NCBI GenBank assembly: GCA_014946745.1
Contig: JADCRD010000003.1
Location: 682,001 to 746,000 of the forward strand
Reading direction: 5' to 3'
From: Lysobacterales bacterium
GTDB lineage: Bacteria; Pseudomonadota; Gammaproteobacteria; Xanthomonadales; Xanthomonadaceae
Length of the DNA: 64,000 nt
Below, piece by piece: positions 37,733-46,502 of the stretch (position 1 is the stretch's first letter; every line of letters starts with the position of its first letter). The notes beneath the pieces are model-generated. The model saw only the letters and a program-made list of their open reading frames with translations. It made no database searches and was not told where the DNA came from. The position numbers and the translations under genes are program-made.

Positions 37733-38448
37733 GCGAGACGCTGGAGCGGGTGCGTCTGCACCTGTCCTGGAAGGCTCGCTTGGCCGACGCGCTGCTCTCG
37801 CCGGAGATGGCGGGGCTGCGGCAATTCCTGCTGGCGGAGCGCGAGCGGGGAGTGCGCATCTACCCGCCCGCGGGGCAGATCTTCGCCGCCTTGGACTCGA
37901 CGCCTTTTGATGCGGTGAAGGTGGTAGTCCTGGGCCAGGATCCTTATCACGGGCCTGGGCAGGCGCACGGGCTGTGTTTTTCCGTCCTGCCCGGCGTGCC
38001 GGTGCCGCCTTCCCTAGCCAACATCTTTGCCGAGATCCGACGCGATCTCGGCATCGAGCCGCCCGATCACGGTTGCCTGCTGCCCTGGGCGCAGCGCGGC
38101 GTGCTGCTGCTGAACGCGGTGCTCACGGTTGAGGCCGGTCGCGCCGGATCGCATCAGGGCAAGGGCTGGGAGGCCTTCACCGATGCCGTCGTCGATCGCC
38201 TGAACCGCGAGCGTGAGGGCCTGGTCTTCCTCCTCTGGGGCAGCTACGCCCAGGCCAAAGGCAAGTTCATCGATCGCACGCGCCATGCTGTGCTGCGGGC
38301 GCCGCATCCCTCGCCTCTGTCGGCCTATCGGGGGTTCATGGGCTGCGGCCACTTTTCTGCAGCCAACCGCTACCTGGAAGCGCGCGGGCTGGGGGCCGTG
38401 GACTGGCAACTGCCCCAGCGCGAGGCTTTGCAAGCCGCGGGCACTTGA
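37729..38448 (+). CDS. ung: Uracil-DNA glycosylase
   Basis: A 239-residue base-excision repair enzyme that removes uracil from DNA. The water-activating motif [20 protein letters not shown], the [12 protein letters not shown] stretch and the DNA-intercalation motif [16 protein letters not shown] are all intact. The likely start is TTG 37729, overlapping the stop of the response regulator by four bases; the start codon is weak and a GTG a few codons in is possible. It may be co-transcribed with ftsEX and the regulator. Confidence 0.94.
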   Translation: MSETLERVRLHLSWKARLADALLSPEMAGLRQFLLAERERGVRIYPPAGQIFAALDSTPFDAVKVVVLGQDPYHGPGQAHGLCFSVLPGVPVPPSLANIFAEIRRDLGIEPPDHGCLLPWAQRGVLLLNAVLTVEAGRAGSHQGKGWEAFTDAVVDRLNREREGLVFLLWGSYAQAKGKFIDRTRHAVLRAPHPSPLSAYRGFMGCGHFSAANRYLEARGLGAVDWQLPQREALQAAGT

Positions 38449-38517
38449 ATTGCGTCCGCGGGTCCACATCTGAGTGCAGGCGATGAGCGGGGCCGTATCG
38501 GGAACTTCACCCGCGGT

Positions 38518-38544
38518 TTAGCACTCTCATCCTTAGACTGCTAA
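38518..38544 (+). promoter_or_regulatory. CIRCE-like HrcA operator upstream of rpoH
   Basis: TTAGCACTC, nine bases, then GACTGCTAA. The CIRCE consensus is TTAGCACTC-N9-GAGTGCTAA, so 17 of 18 positions match and the spacing is exact. It lies 22 bases before the rpoH ATG at 38567 and 12 bases before its Shine-Dalgarno. HrcA binding there should repress rpoH (inference from the known role of CIRCE). Confidence 0.8.
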
Positions 38545-38566
38545 AGTCCCGCCCATGGAGAAGGAC

Positions 38567-39424
38567 ATGACACAGGCACTTGTTGCGCACAACCTTCCGG
38601 TACCTGCCGCGATCGGCACGCTGGACGCCTACATCGGCACGGTCAATCGCATTCCGGTGCTCAGCGTGGACGAGGAACAGGCCTTGGCCCGTCGCTATCA
38701 GGCCGAGCAGAACCTCGAATCCGCCCGCAAGCTTGTGCTCTCCCATCTTCGTTTTGTCGTCCACGTCGCCCGCGGCTACAACGGCTATGGATTGCAGCTC
38801 GCTGACCTGATCCAGGAAGGCAATATCGGCCTGATGAAGGCGGTCAAGCGCTTCGACCCCGATCAGGGCGTGCGTCTGGTGAGCTTTGCGGTGCACTGGA
38901 TCCGCGCAGAGATGCACGAGTTCATCCTGCGCAACTGGCGCATCGTCAAGGTCGCCACCACCAAGGCGCAGCGCAAGCTGTTCTTCAATTTGCGCAAGAG
39001 CAAGCGTCGCTTGGGCTGGATGAATCACGAGGAGGTCAAGGCGATTGCCCGTGATCTGAACGTGCCGGAGTCCGAAGTGCTGGAAATGGAGGCCCGACTG
39101 CAGGGCCAGGACGTTGGCTTCGATGCGCCGACGGACGCCGATGACGACGCCCGCCCCGCACCGGTCGCCTACCTCGAACAGCACGGCGCCGATCCGTCGG
39201 TGCGCTACGCCGCCGAAGACGAGGACGAGAACCGTCTGGAGATCCTGCGCGAAGGTCTGGCCAGCTTGGACGCCCGCTCCCGCGACATCGTCAAGCGTCG
39301 CTGGCTCGGCGACGGCAAGATCACTCTGCAGGATCTTGCCGACGAGTACGGCGTGTCGGCTGAGCGCATCCGTCAGATCGAGGCGGCAGCGATGAAGAAG
39401 ATGAAGGCGCTGTTCGCGGCGTAA
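38567..39424 (+). CDS. rpoH: Heat-shock sigma factor RpoH (sigma-32)
   Basis: A 285-residue alternative sigma factor that directs RNA polymerase to heat-shock promoters. Region 2 is near-identical to E. coli ([57 protein letters not shown]). The RpoH box is [20 protein letters not shown], and region 4 ends [23 protein letters not shown] 38567 is chosen because GGAG (38557-38560) lies six bases upstream; the earlier in-frame ATG 38555 overlaps that signal. It is the end of an ftsE-ftsX-regulator-ung-rpoH series and has its own CIRCE-like operator. Confidence 0.95.
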   Translation: MTQALVAHNLPVPAAIGTLDAYIGTVNRIPVLSVDEEQALARRYQAEQNLESARKLVLSHLRFVVHVARGYNGYGLQLADLIQEGNIGLMKAVKRFDPDQGVRLVSFAVHWIRAEMHEFILRNWRIVKVATTKAQRKLFFNLRKSKRRLGWMNHEEVKAIARDLNVPESEVLEMEARLQGQDVGFDAPTDADDDARPAPVAYLEQHGADPSVRYAAEDEDENRLEILREGLASLDARSRDIVKRRWLGDGKITLQDLADEYGVSAERIRQIEAAAMKKMKALFAA

Positions 39425-39493
39425 GCTGCGCGTCCTACGCCATGCCAGCGGGCCCTGCGTGAGCAGGGCCCGCGTCGTTTCTGGAGGTCGCTG

Positions 39494-39850
39494 ATGGAAA
39501 TCTTCAAGGTCTTTACCCTCGAGGCGGCCCACCGCCTGCCCAAAGTACCCGCCGGTCACAAGTGCGCGCGCCTGCATGGGCACAGCTTCCGCGTGGAGAT
39601 CCACGTGGAGGGCGAACCCGACCCCGAAACCGGCTGGCTGATGGACTTCGCCGACATCAAGACGGCCTTCCAGCCCATCTACGACCGACTAGACCATCAC
39701 TATCTCAACGAGGTGCCTGGCCTCGATAACCCCACCAGCGAGCGACTGGCCATCTGGATCTGGGAGCAGCTGAAGCCCTCATTGCCTGAACTGTCGATGG
39801 TGGTGGTGCACGAAACCTGCACCTCGGGCTGTCGCTATCGCGGGCTCTGA
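39494..39850 (+). CDS. queD: 6-carboxy-5,6,7,8-tetrahydropterin synthase (QueD/PTPS family)
   Basis: A 118-residue tunnelling-fold enzyme that makes 6-carboxytetrahydropterin from dihydroneopterin triphosphate for queuosine and related 7-deazaguanine synthesis. Zinc ligands are H of EAAHRLP and the two histidines of [10 protein letters not shown], with the catalytic cysteine in [45 protein letters not shown] and [11 protein letters not shown] complete the family pattern. GGAGG lies six bases before the ATG. No other queuosine gene is adjacent. Confidence 0.92.
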   Translation: MEIFKVFTLEAAHRLPKVPAGHKCARLHGHSFRVEIHVEGEPDPETGWLMDFADIKTAFQPIYDRLDHHYLNEVPGLDNPTSERLAIWIWEQLKPSLPELSMVVVHETCTSGCRYRGL

Positions 39851-40088
39851 AGAGACCGCGTCGCTCGAATCCAATCCCCGCATCAGCTTCCGACGCGAGG
39901 CGTCTGCGTCGAGATGAGTGGTTCAAGCCGTACGGCACCGTCTTGAAGATCGAGTCGGCGGCAATGTGTCAAGTAAAAGACTGAACATGAGGTAAACGGC
40001 GAAGCGTTTTGGAGTCTCTTGATGTTGCGCTGCAGCATGCGGGCGGTTAGCCTCTCCCAACCCCCACCGCTCAGCCCAGGAGAGCGCC

Positions 40089-40481
40089 ATGTTCGACCAG
40101 ATCAACGCCCAGTTCAGCCAGTACACCAAGCAGCTGACCGAGTCGGCGCTGCGCGCCAACGCGATCGCCGTAGAACATTTCGAAGCCTTGGCTGCCCTTC
40201 AGGTGAAGGCCGTCGAAGCCCGCCTGAACGCTGCGACGGCGTTCGCCAGCGAAGCCGCTGAGGCGCGCGACCTCGAAGCCGCCAAGGCTCTGCTGCCGAA
40301 GACCATGAGCTTCGTCAAGGACGCCTCCGAGCACTTGATCGCCGTCAGCCAGGAAATGGTGGGTCAGACGCTCAAGACCTCGGAAGCGCTGGCGGGTCTC
40401 GCCAAGTCCAACTTCGACGCTGCCAGTGAAGTTGTCGCGCGTCCGGCTGCGGTCAAGCCCGCCCCCAAGAAGGCGGCCTGA
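40089..40481 (+). CDS. Phasin family protein
   Basis: A 130-residue amphipathic helical protein. The pattern FDQINAQFSQYTKQLTESAL, then AVEHFEALAALQVKAVEARL and MSFVKDASEHLIAVSQEMV, with an alanine/lysine-rich end (KPAPKKAA), fits the phasin family. These coat polyhydroxyalkanoate granules or bind lipids. GGAG is six bases before the ATG. No PHA synthase gene is nearby. The 238 bp upstream of it show nothing I can name. Confidence 0.85.
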   Translation: MFDQINAQFSQYTKQLTESALRANAIAVEHFEALAALQVKAVEARLNAATAFASEAAEARDLEAAKALLPKTMSFVKDASEHLIAVSQEMVGQTLKTSEALAGLAKSNFDAASEVVARPAAVKPAPKKAA

Positions 40482-40607
40482 GTCCAGCTTCAGGAACGTG
40501 CCGCGGCGCGTGCCGCGGCAGGTTCCAGCCTCTGTATCGTTGGCGCGCCACGCGCGCCACGGTCAACGTCGAGGGCAACCTCCCTCCCTGTCTTCGACGT
40601 ATTTCGA

Positions 40608-40641
40608 AACCGGCGGTCTTCGTGGCCGCCGGTTCTTTTTT
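40608..40641 (+). terminator. Rho-independent terminator
   Basis: AACCGGCGG and CCGCCGGTT form a perfect 9-bp stem around a nine-base loop and are followed by CTTTTTT. It lies 127 bases downstream of the phasin gene. It is the clearest intrinsic terminator in the window. Confidence 0.88.
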
Positions 40642-40649
40642 GTCCGGCT

Positions 40650-42470
40650 TCAGTTCGAGCTGCCCTCGGAAGATTCGCTGCCGACGGGCTTTTTTCGCCG
40701 CAGGCGTTCGACGAGTCGCCCTGCGGAGCTGCGCCCGAACTTGGGAGCGCGCGGCGTTGAACGGAACTTGAGGCCGACGCGACTGACCTGATCCTCAGAC
40801 AGATCGCGGACTACCAGAACGGCGCCGCCGACTTCGAGGCTATCGCCGATCTGCGGCTGATCATCAAAGCGATCGGAAAACAGTTCGGCCGCGGATTTGC
40901 CCGCCACGCGCGGGCTGAGTTTCAGCCCGTAGAAATCGGCCAGCGGACCCAAAGGCACATTGCCTGGCAGGGTGAACTCGCCGAACAGTTCGCGCTCTGC
41001 CTCGCGCGCGTCCGCCCCCTCGGCAAACAGCCAGTCCAGTCGAATCACCCGTCCCGGGGGTGCCAGGTAGTAGGCGTAATCCTCAACCTGCAGCGTGCTG
41101 GCTTCCTCGGGGGACAGAACACGACCGTGACGCACTACCAGCACCGGCCTGGCCCAGGCGGGCAAGCGACCGCGACCACTGACCAGGGCGCAGTCGGGGG
41201 CGACCCGATAGCCGACCATTTCATGCTCTAGCTGGCCTGGAAGGTCCAGCTCGACGCGGCGGGAGGGTGGATCCCGGCGCGGCACCGCCACGCCCAGACG
41301 AAAGGCTGCCCACGAAAGGCTCCAGCCCTGCACCAGCAGCGAGGTGAGCACCACCACGAAGCCGATGTTGAAGTACATCTGCGCGTCCGGAAGCCCCACC
41401 AGCATTGGTACCGAGGCCAGGAAAATGCCCACGGCGCCACGCAGTCCGACCCAGGACACGAAAGCCAGCTCGCGCTTGCCGTAGCCGAAGGGCCACAGGC
41501 AGAGGACCACCGCGATCGGGCGCGCGACCAGCATCAGGAAGGCAGCGATCGCGAGGGCTGGCAAGGCCAGATCGAGCAGATGCGAAGGCGTCACCAGCAG
41601 ACCCAGCACCAGGAACATCAGCATCTGTGCCAGCCAGGTCGCAGCGTCCTGCACGCTGAGCACGTTGGCGAAGGCGCGCACCGGCCGGTTGCCGACCACC
41701 AGACCGGCCACGTACACCGCAAGAAAGCCGCTGCCTCCGAGAATATTGGTCAGCGGCACCAGTGCGATGGCACCACTGACCGCCAGCAAGGGGTGAAGCC
41801 CAGAGGGCAACTCCAACCGGTTCAGAGCGTGCGCCAGCACACGACCGCCCGCGTAGCCGGCGATGCCTCCAATGCCGATCTGCTGAAAGAAGCTGAGCGC
41901 GAGTTCGCCCGGCGTGACTGCGACGGGCGACATGGCCAGGCCGACCAGGAGCAGGGTGAGGAAGATCGCCATCGGATCGTTGCTGCCTGATTCGACTTCG
42001 AGCGTCGCGCCGACCCGTCGCTGTAGATGCAAGCCGTTCGAGCGCAGCAGAAAGAACACGGCGGCGGCGTCGGTGCTGGCGATGATCGAGCCCAGCAGAA
42101 GGGACGGAATCCATCCCAGATCGAGGATGTAGTGCACGGCCACACCGGTCATGCCGGCGGTCATGACGACGCCCACGGTCGCCAGCACACCGGCCGGCGC
42201 AAGCGCGCCTCTCACCTGACTGAGGCGCGTGCGCATGCCACCGTCGAACAAAATCACCGCCAGCGCGATCGAGCCCAGCGCATAGGTGATCTGGTAGTTG
42301 CTGAAGGCGATGCCGCCCGGGCCGTCTTCGCCGGCAAGCATGCCGATCACGAGGAACACCAGCAGCAGGGGGGCGCCGAAGCGGGTCGCCACCAGACTTG
42401 AGAGGATGCCCGCGAGCAGCAGCACGCCGCCGATCAGCATCCAGAAGTCGTTTGCCTGCAGGCTCTCCAT
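40650..42470 (-). CDS. CPA1-family cation/proton antiporter, NhaP2-like
   Basis: A 606-residue monovalent cation/H+ antiporter in the inner membrane. It has about a dozen hydrophobic helices (MLIGGVLLLAGILSSLV, LLLVFLVIGMLAGEDGP), the ion-binding IIASTDAAAVFFLL, and the conserved SGSNDPMAIFLTL. Cytoplasmic C-terminal domains follow: a TrkA-C-like part (PVLVVRHGRVLSPEEAST) and a CorC-like part (LADFYGLKLSPRV, SDRFDDQPQIGDSLEVGGAV). ATG 42470 has GGGAG five bases upstream. The C-terminal architecture matches NhaP2/CvrA, which exchange K+ or Na+ for H+ in enteric bacteria and Vibrio. Monocistronic. Confidence 0.9.
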   Translation of the reverse strand: MESLQANDFWMLIGGVLLLAGILSSLVATRFGAPLLLVFLVIGMLAGEDGPGGIAFSNYQITYALGSIALAVILFDGGMRTRLSQVRGALAPAGVLATVGVVMTAGMTGVAVHYILDLGWIPSLLLGSIIASTDAAAVFFLLRSNGLHLQRRVGATLEVESGSNDPMAIFLTLLLVGLAMSPVAVTPGELALSFFQQIGIGGIAGYAGGRVLAHALNRLELPSGLHPLLAVSGAIALVPLTNILGGSGFLAVYVAGLVVGNRPVRAFANVLSVQDAATWLAQMLMFLVLGLLVTPSHLLDLALPALAIAAFLMLVARPIAVVLCLWPFGYGKRELAFVSWVGLRGAVGIFLASVPMLVGLPDAQMYFNIGFVVVLTSLLVQGWSLSWAAFRLGVAVPRRDPPSRRVELDLPGQLEHEMVGYRVAPDCALVSGRGRLPAWARPVLVVRHGRVLSPEEASTLQVEDYAYYLAPPGRVIRLDWLFAEGADAREAERELFGEFTLPGNVPLGPLADFYGLKLSPRVAGKSAAELFSDRFDDQPQIGDSLEVGGAVLVVRDLSEDQVSRVGLKFRSTPRAPKFGRSSAGRLVERLRRKKPVGSESSEGSSN

Positions 42471-42661
42471 GCGTTCTCCCGTGTCCAGCTTGAAGACTTG
42501 GCGACCTTGTGACCCCAAGTCAAGAAACTCCGGTCTCGGCGATTGCACACCGCATACCCGCGCATTACTTTCTCAACCTGCTTACGGCATTCGTGCACGC
42601 GCCGGTACAGGTGCGGCCATCCGCGAGCCCTCAGGGGGAGGCGACTGGATTGGGAGTTCAG

Positions 42662-43084
42662 ATGAATCGGCTAGGCAGCAGCATCCTGGGCGCAGCGCTG
42701 ACGGTGGCCATGCCACCGGCGTTGGCGTCTCAGCTCGTGGTGGAAGTCACCGGTCTTGAGGACGCTGAGGGCCCGGTGGTTGTGGAGGTGTTCGGCAGCC
42801 GCGTGGGTTTTCCTCGACAGCCGAGCTATACCTCGTCGGTTCCGGTGGTCGCCGGAAGCGCGCGCGCCGAGTTCACCGAGCTGGGGCCCAGCGACTACGT
42901 GATCCACGCCTGGCACGATCGCAACGAGAACGGCAAGGCGGATCGGGGCTTTGGCGCTGAGCCCTTCGGTTTCTCCAACTTGCCGGTGGGCGAGCGCGGC
43001 GACTGGGAGGAAACGCGAATCACGTTGGGGGTGGACCCACTCAACCTGCGCTTCGACTTCGGCCCGCTGCGCGACGACGATTGA
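42662..43084 (+). CDS. Secreted DUF2141 protein
   Basis: A 140-residue exported protein: signal peptide (SSILGAALTVAMPPALA), then a DUF2141 domain. Family hallmarks are LVVEVTGLEDAEGPVVVEVF, ARAEFTELGPSDYVIHAWHD, NENGKADRGFGAEPFGFSN, and a C-terminal FDFGPL. GGGAG lies five bases before the ATG. Function unknown. It is convergent with comM. Confidence 0.85.
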   Translation: MNRLGSSILGAALTVAMPPALASQLVVEVTGLEDAEGPVVVEVFGSRVGFPRQPSYTSSVPVVAGSARAEFTELGPSDYVIHAWHDRNENGKADRGFGAEPFGFSNLPVGERGDWEETRITLGVDPLNLRFDFGPLRDDD

Positions 43085-43113
43085 CGCAAGCACCGCCTTG
43101 GGCGGCGGATTGC

Positions 43114-43775
43114 CTAGCTGCGCTTGTCCATCCGCCGGTAGCCGATCGCCTCTGCCAGATGTGCCGCGCTGATCGTCTCTGCGCCGGCGAGGTCCGCCAC
43201 CGTTCTTGCCACGCGAAGGATGCGCTGGCTGGCGCGTGCAGATAGCTGCAGGCGTTCGACGGCGGACTCCAGCAGCGTCTGTTCGCGACCGGAGAGTCGG
43301 CAGTGCGCCAGCAGTTCGGCCTGTCCTAGCTGAGAGTTGAGCATTCCACAGCGCGCCAACTGCAGCGCGCGCGCCGCCGCCACCCGAGCGCGCACCGCTG
43401 AGCTGGTCTCGCCTGGAGCCGCATCAGGCCGCAGCTCGGCCGCCTGCACGCGTGGCACCTCGATCTGCAGGTCGATGCGATCAAGCAGCGGCCCCGAGAT
43501 CCGCCCGCGATAGCGCCCCACCTGCTCGGCGCTGCAGTGGCAGCGCCCCGACGGATCTCCCGCCCATCCGCAGGGGCAGGGGTTCATGGCCGCGACCAGC
43601 TGGAAGCGCGCCGGAAACTCGGCGTGGCGCGCCGCGCGCGAGATCGTGATGTGGCCCGATTCGAGCGGCTCACGCAGCACTTCGAGCACGCGGCGATCCC
43701 ACTCGGGCAGCTCATCGAGAAAGAGCACACCGCGATGGGCCAAGCTGATTTCGCCTGGGCGCGGGTGAGAGCCGC
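43114..43775 (-). pseudogene. comM: comM, C-terminal part only, interrupted by transposon
   Basis: ComM (YifB, Mg-chelatase-like AAA+) is a hexameric helicase that promotes branch migration in natural transformation. On the minus strand the intact frame starts at the junction with GGSHPRPGEISLAHRGV and continues with LFLDELPEWDRRVLEVLREP. MNPCPCGWAGDPSGRCHC (zinc-binding cysteines) and GPLLDRIDLQIEVP follow, and it ends in RRMDKRS. About 220 residues remain of roughly 500. The N-terminal half with Walker A is absent from the window. The break lies exactly at the TGT end of a Tn7-like element. comM is a known insertion site of the Tn6022/AbaR group of Tn7-like elements. Confidence 0.93.
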
Positions 43776-43899
43776 TGTGATATCTGAATAAAGATGAAAC
43801 TGGCAGGCTTTACAAGTCAGTGACTTAGGAGGATGTTCTCCGTCAGAAGGTGAGACTGGATGCTACCTAAAACTGGTACTGGATCTGGAGTTCGCACTT
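43776..43899. repeat. tns-proximal transposon end
   Basis: The end reads TGTGATATCTGAATAAAG. RACTGG-type hexamers preceded by A or G recur at 43798-43803, 43854-43859 and 43871-43876, with a fourth at 43907-43912 just inside tnsA. They might mark TnsB-binding sites, but they are too short to be sure. The five bases before the end are GCCGC, the candidate target duplication. Confidence 0.5.
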
Positions 43900-44562
43900 A
43901 TGACGGAACTGGCTTCCCACCGCCCCCAGAGGCGCATCGGAACGAGCCGCCGCTCCCTGACTGGCAGAGTCGCCGTTGGGGGTTCCCAGGCCGTCGACTT
44001 CGAGTCCTCGCTGGAGCGGGACTGGCTCGAACAACTCGACTTCGACCCGCGGGTGATCGAACTACAGGTCCAGCCCTTCAGCCTCGAACATGAAGTAGAG
44101 GGGAGGCAGAGGCGGTACACGCCCGACGTCCTCGCCGTCTGGCAACACGGCTCCGCCCGCGAAACCGTCGTCTACGAGGTCAAGTTCAGAGACGACCTGC
44201 GAGACAACTGGGTCGACTACCGCCCCCGCTTCGTCGCGGCCACGCGGTACTGCCGCGAGCGGGGCTGGCGATTCAAGATCATGACCGAGCGCCGCATCCG
44301 CACGCCGATGCTGAGCACGGTGAAGTTCCTCCGACCCTACCGCCGGATCGAAGACCACGCAGTTTTTCGCGAGCGGCTGGTGGCAGGCTTGCGTGACATG
44401 GGTCCGACGACGGTCGCGCAGCTCCTTGAGGCCACATTCGACTCAAAGCAGGAACGGCTGCAGGCCCTACCTAGCCTGTGGAAGCTGGTCGCAAACTTCC
44501 ATGTCGAGGTGGATTTCGGCAAGCCGCTCTCCATGCGCACCCAAGTGCGGAGCGCGACATGA
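43900..44562 (+). CDS. tnsA: TnsA-like endonuclease of the transposase
   Basis: A 220-residue restriction-endonuclease-fold protein that in Tn7 cuts the 5' ends of the transposon so that it leaves by cut-and-paste. The catalytic core is visible: the glutamate in DFESSLERDWLEQL (about residue 35), aspartate in RRYTPDVLAVW (about 76) and the E-x-K of VYEVKFRDDL (about 93-95). The C-terminal part (LVAGLRDMGPTTVAQLLEA) looks like the helical TnsC-contact domain. It overlaps tnsB by ATGA. Presence of TnsA implies simple insertion rather than cointegrates. Confidence 0.9.
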   Translation: MTELASHRPQRRIGTSRRSLTGRVAVGGSQAVDFESSLERDWLEQLDFDPRVIELQVQPFSLEHEVEGRQRRYTPDVLAVWQHGSARETVVYEVKFRDDLRDNWVDYRPRFVAATRYCRERGWRFKIMTERRIRTPMLSTVKFLRPYRRIEDHAVFRERLVAGLRDMGPTTVAQLLEATFDSKQERLQALPSLWKLVANFHVEVDFGKPLSMRTQVRSAT

Positions 44563-46502
44563 GCGCCCCTCGCAGGGCAGTGATCTTGCTCCGACCCGGC
44601 GATGTCGTGGGATCGGAGGGCAGGACGTATCGGATCAAGGAACAGGTGTCGAGCGACTCTGTACTCGCCACAGACGTCGAAACCAATGCGCCAAAGGTCC
44701 TCAAGGCCGAGACACTCACCGCTGCTCCGACGCCCGAAGACGCTGCGCCGGCGTCCGATGCGCCGGCGCTTGAGGACTACACGGACGAGGAGTGGGCGGA
44801 AGCCCGCAGGCGACTCTCCATCATCACCCCCTTGCTCATGCTCGGTAGACGAAGCCGAGCAGCGGTCGGCGCTGCGGCGAAGAAGCACGATGTTGGCATC
44901 ACCACGCTCTACCGATGGATCAACGCTTACGAATCCAGCGAGCAACTGACCGCGCTTATTCCCGGGAAGCGGGGCCGACCTGCGGGCCTAAGACTGCTGG
45001 CAGTTGAGCAAGAAGTAATCATCGAAGCGGCCATCAGGGACCGCTACCTCAACAAGCGTCGTCCGACCGAGCAGGAAGTGGTCGACTACGTGCAGCAGAT
45101 GTGTCGAAAGGCCGGGACCAGGGCGCCAAACCACAACACCATTCGCGCGCGCATCCACGCCATTCCCAAGAATCTCGCGCTCCGTCGCCGAGGACGCGCT
45201 GATCTCGCACGCGGGCGGTACGAGCCGCTGCGAGGCCACTTTCCTGGGGCTAGCTATCCACTCGCAGTCGTCCAGATTGATCACACTCCGGGTGACGTCA
45301 TCCTCGTGGACGAGCGGACTCGAAAGCCGCTCGGTAGACCTTGGCTCACGCTCGCGATCGACGTGTATACGCGCATGGTCGTGGGTCTCCACGTCTCGTT
45401 CGACAACCCGTCGTTCAAGTCCGTGGGCGCATGCATCGCCCAGGCGATCTGCACAAAGAGCGCCTACCTCAAGAGCCTTGGGGTCGAAGGAGAGTGGCCC
45501 GTTTGGGGCCTCATGAGCAGCATCCATGTCGATAACGGCAAGGACTTCCGTAGCAAGGGCCTGATCCGCGCATGCGAGAACTACTGCATCGATCTGCAGT
45601 GGCGTCCGGTTGGGAAGCCCGAGTACGGCGGCCACATCGAGCGGCTCATGGGGACCGTCGCCAAGGAGCTCGCAAAGATTCCTGGCAAAACCTTCGCGAA
45701 CACGCGAGACCGCAAGGGCTACGACCCTGAGAGCGAGGCGGTCATGACCCTGAGGGAGTTTGAGCAGTACTTCGTCGACTACCTCGTCAACGTGTACCAC
45801 AAACGCCTCCACACGCAGTTGAACGTGCCGCCTCTCACGCAATGGCAAAGAGGCATCGAAGGCTTCGGCGAGACTCCCGGCCGTGGCATGCCCCCACTTC
45901 CTGCCGATCCAGAGCGGCTTCGGATCGACTTTCTTCCGTACATCGAGCGCACCGTTCAGCGCTATGGCGTACAGAAGGACCACATCAAGTACTACGACCC
46001 TGTCCTCGACCCGTACATCAATGCCAAAGACGACAGTGGCCTGCCGAGATCGCATTGCTTCCGGTACGACCCGCGCGACATCAGCGTGCTGTACTTCATG
46101 GACCCGGGTACGAAGGCCTACGTCCGGATTCCTTACGCTGACCTGAGTCATCCGCCCATCAGTGAGTGGGAGCGTCGCGCCGCCGTCAGCGATCTTCAGA
46201 AGCAGGGTCGCGCTGAGATCGAAGAAGACGTGCTGTTTGCGACGATCGAGCGTTTGCGTGCGCGCATCGACGAAGCCGCACAGACCTCGAAGTCGGCACG
46301 CCGGGCACTCACCAAACGTCCCATGAGCCAGCCTGCTCCAGCGAGACCGTCATCCGCACATGACGGCGGCGACGACCTGAGTAGGTCCCCCGTTTCAGCA
46401 ACCAAACAGCCAAGCGTTACCCGAGTGCCCGCCGACACGGATGAACTTGCGGATCTGTTCAATGAGCCCATCCAGCCCTTTGACGTGAGGTTGAATCGAT
46501 GA
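44559..46502 (+). CDS. tnsB: TnsB-like DDE transposase
   Basis: A 647-residue Mu/Tn7-type transposase that binds the transposon ends and joins 3' ends to target DNA. The order is an N-terminal beta-rich segment (VVGSEGRTYRIKEQVSSDS), helix-turn-helix segments (AAKKHDVGITTLYRWINAY, RRPTEQEVVDYVQQMCRKAG), and an RNase H-fold core. The catalytic triad is D241 in VVQIDHTPGD, D325 in IHVDNGKDFRS and E361 in YGGHIERLMG, a DD(35)E arrangement. A beta-barrel domain (YYDPVLDPYINA, FRYDPRDISVLYFMDPGT) and a C-terminal low-complexity tail that should contact TnsC follow. Four-base overlaps on both sides. Confidence 0.95.
   Translation: MSAPRRAVILLRPGDVVGSEGRTYRIKEQVSSDSVLATDVETNAPKVLKAETLTAAPTPEDAAPASDAPALEDYTDEEWAEARRRLSIITPLLMLGRRSRAAVGAAAKKHDVGITTLYRWINAYESSEQLTALIPGKRGRPAGLRLLAVEQEVIIEAAIRDRYLNKRRPTEQEVVDYVQQMCRKAGTRAPNHNTIRARIHAIPKNLALRRRGRADLARGRYEPLRGHFPGASYPLAVVQIDHTPGDVILVDERTRKPLGRPWLTLAIDVYTRMVVGLHVSFDNPSFKSVGACIAQAICTKSAYLKSLGVEGEWPVWGLMSSIHVDNGKDFRSKGLIRACENYCIDLQWRPVGKPEYGGHIERLMGTVAKELAKIPGKTFANTRDRKGYDPESEAVMTLREFEQYFVDYLVNVYHKRLHTQLNVPPLTQWQRGIEGFGETPGRGMPPLPADPERLRIDFLPYIERTVQRYGVQKDHIKYYDPVLDPYINAKDDSGLPRSHCFRYDPRDISVLYFMDPGTKAYVRIPYADLSHPPISEWERRAAVSDLQKQGRAEIEEDVLFATIERLRARIDEAAQTSKSARRALTKRPMSQPAPARPSSAHDGGDDLSRSPVSATKQPSVTRVPADTDELADLFNEPIQPFDVRLNR

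Noticed and set aside
43771-43775. GCCGC as a proven target-site duplication
   Set aside because: The distal transposon end lies outside the window, so the second copy cannot be seen.
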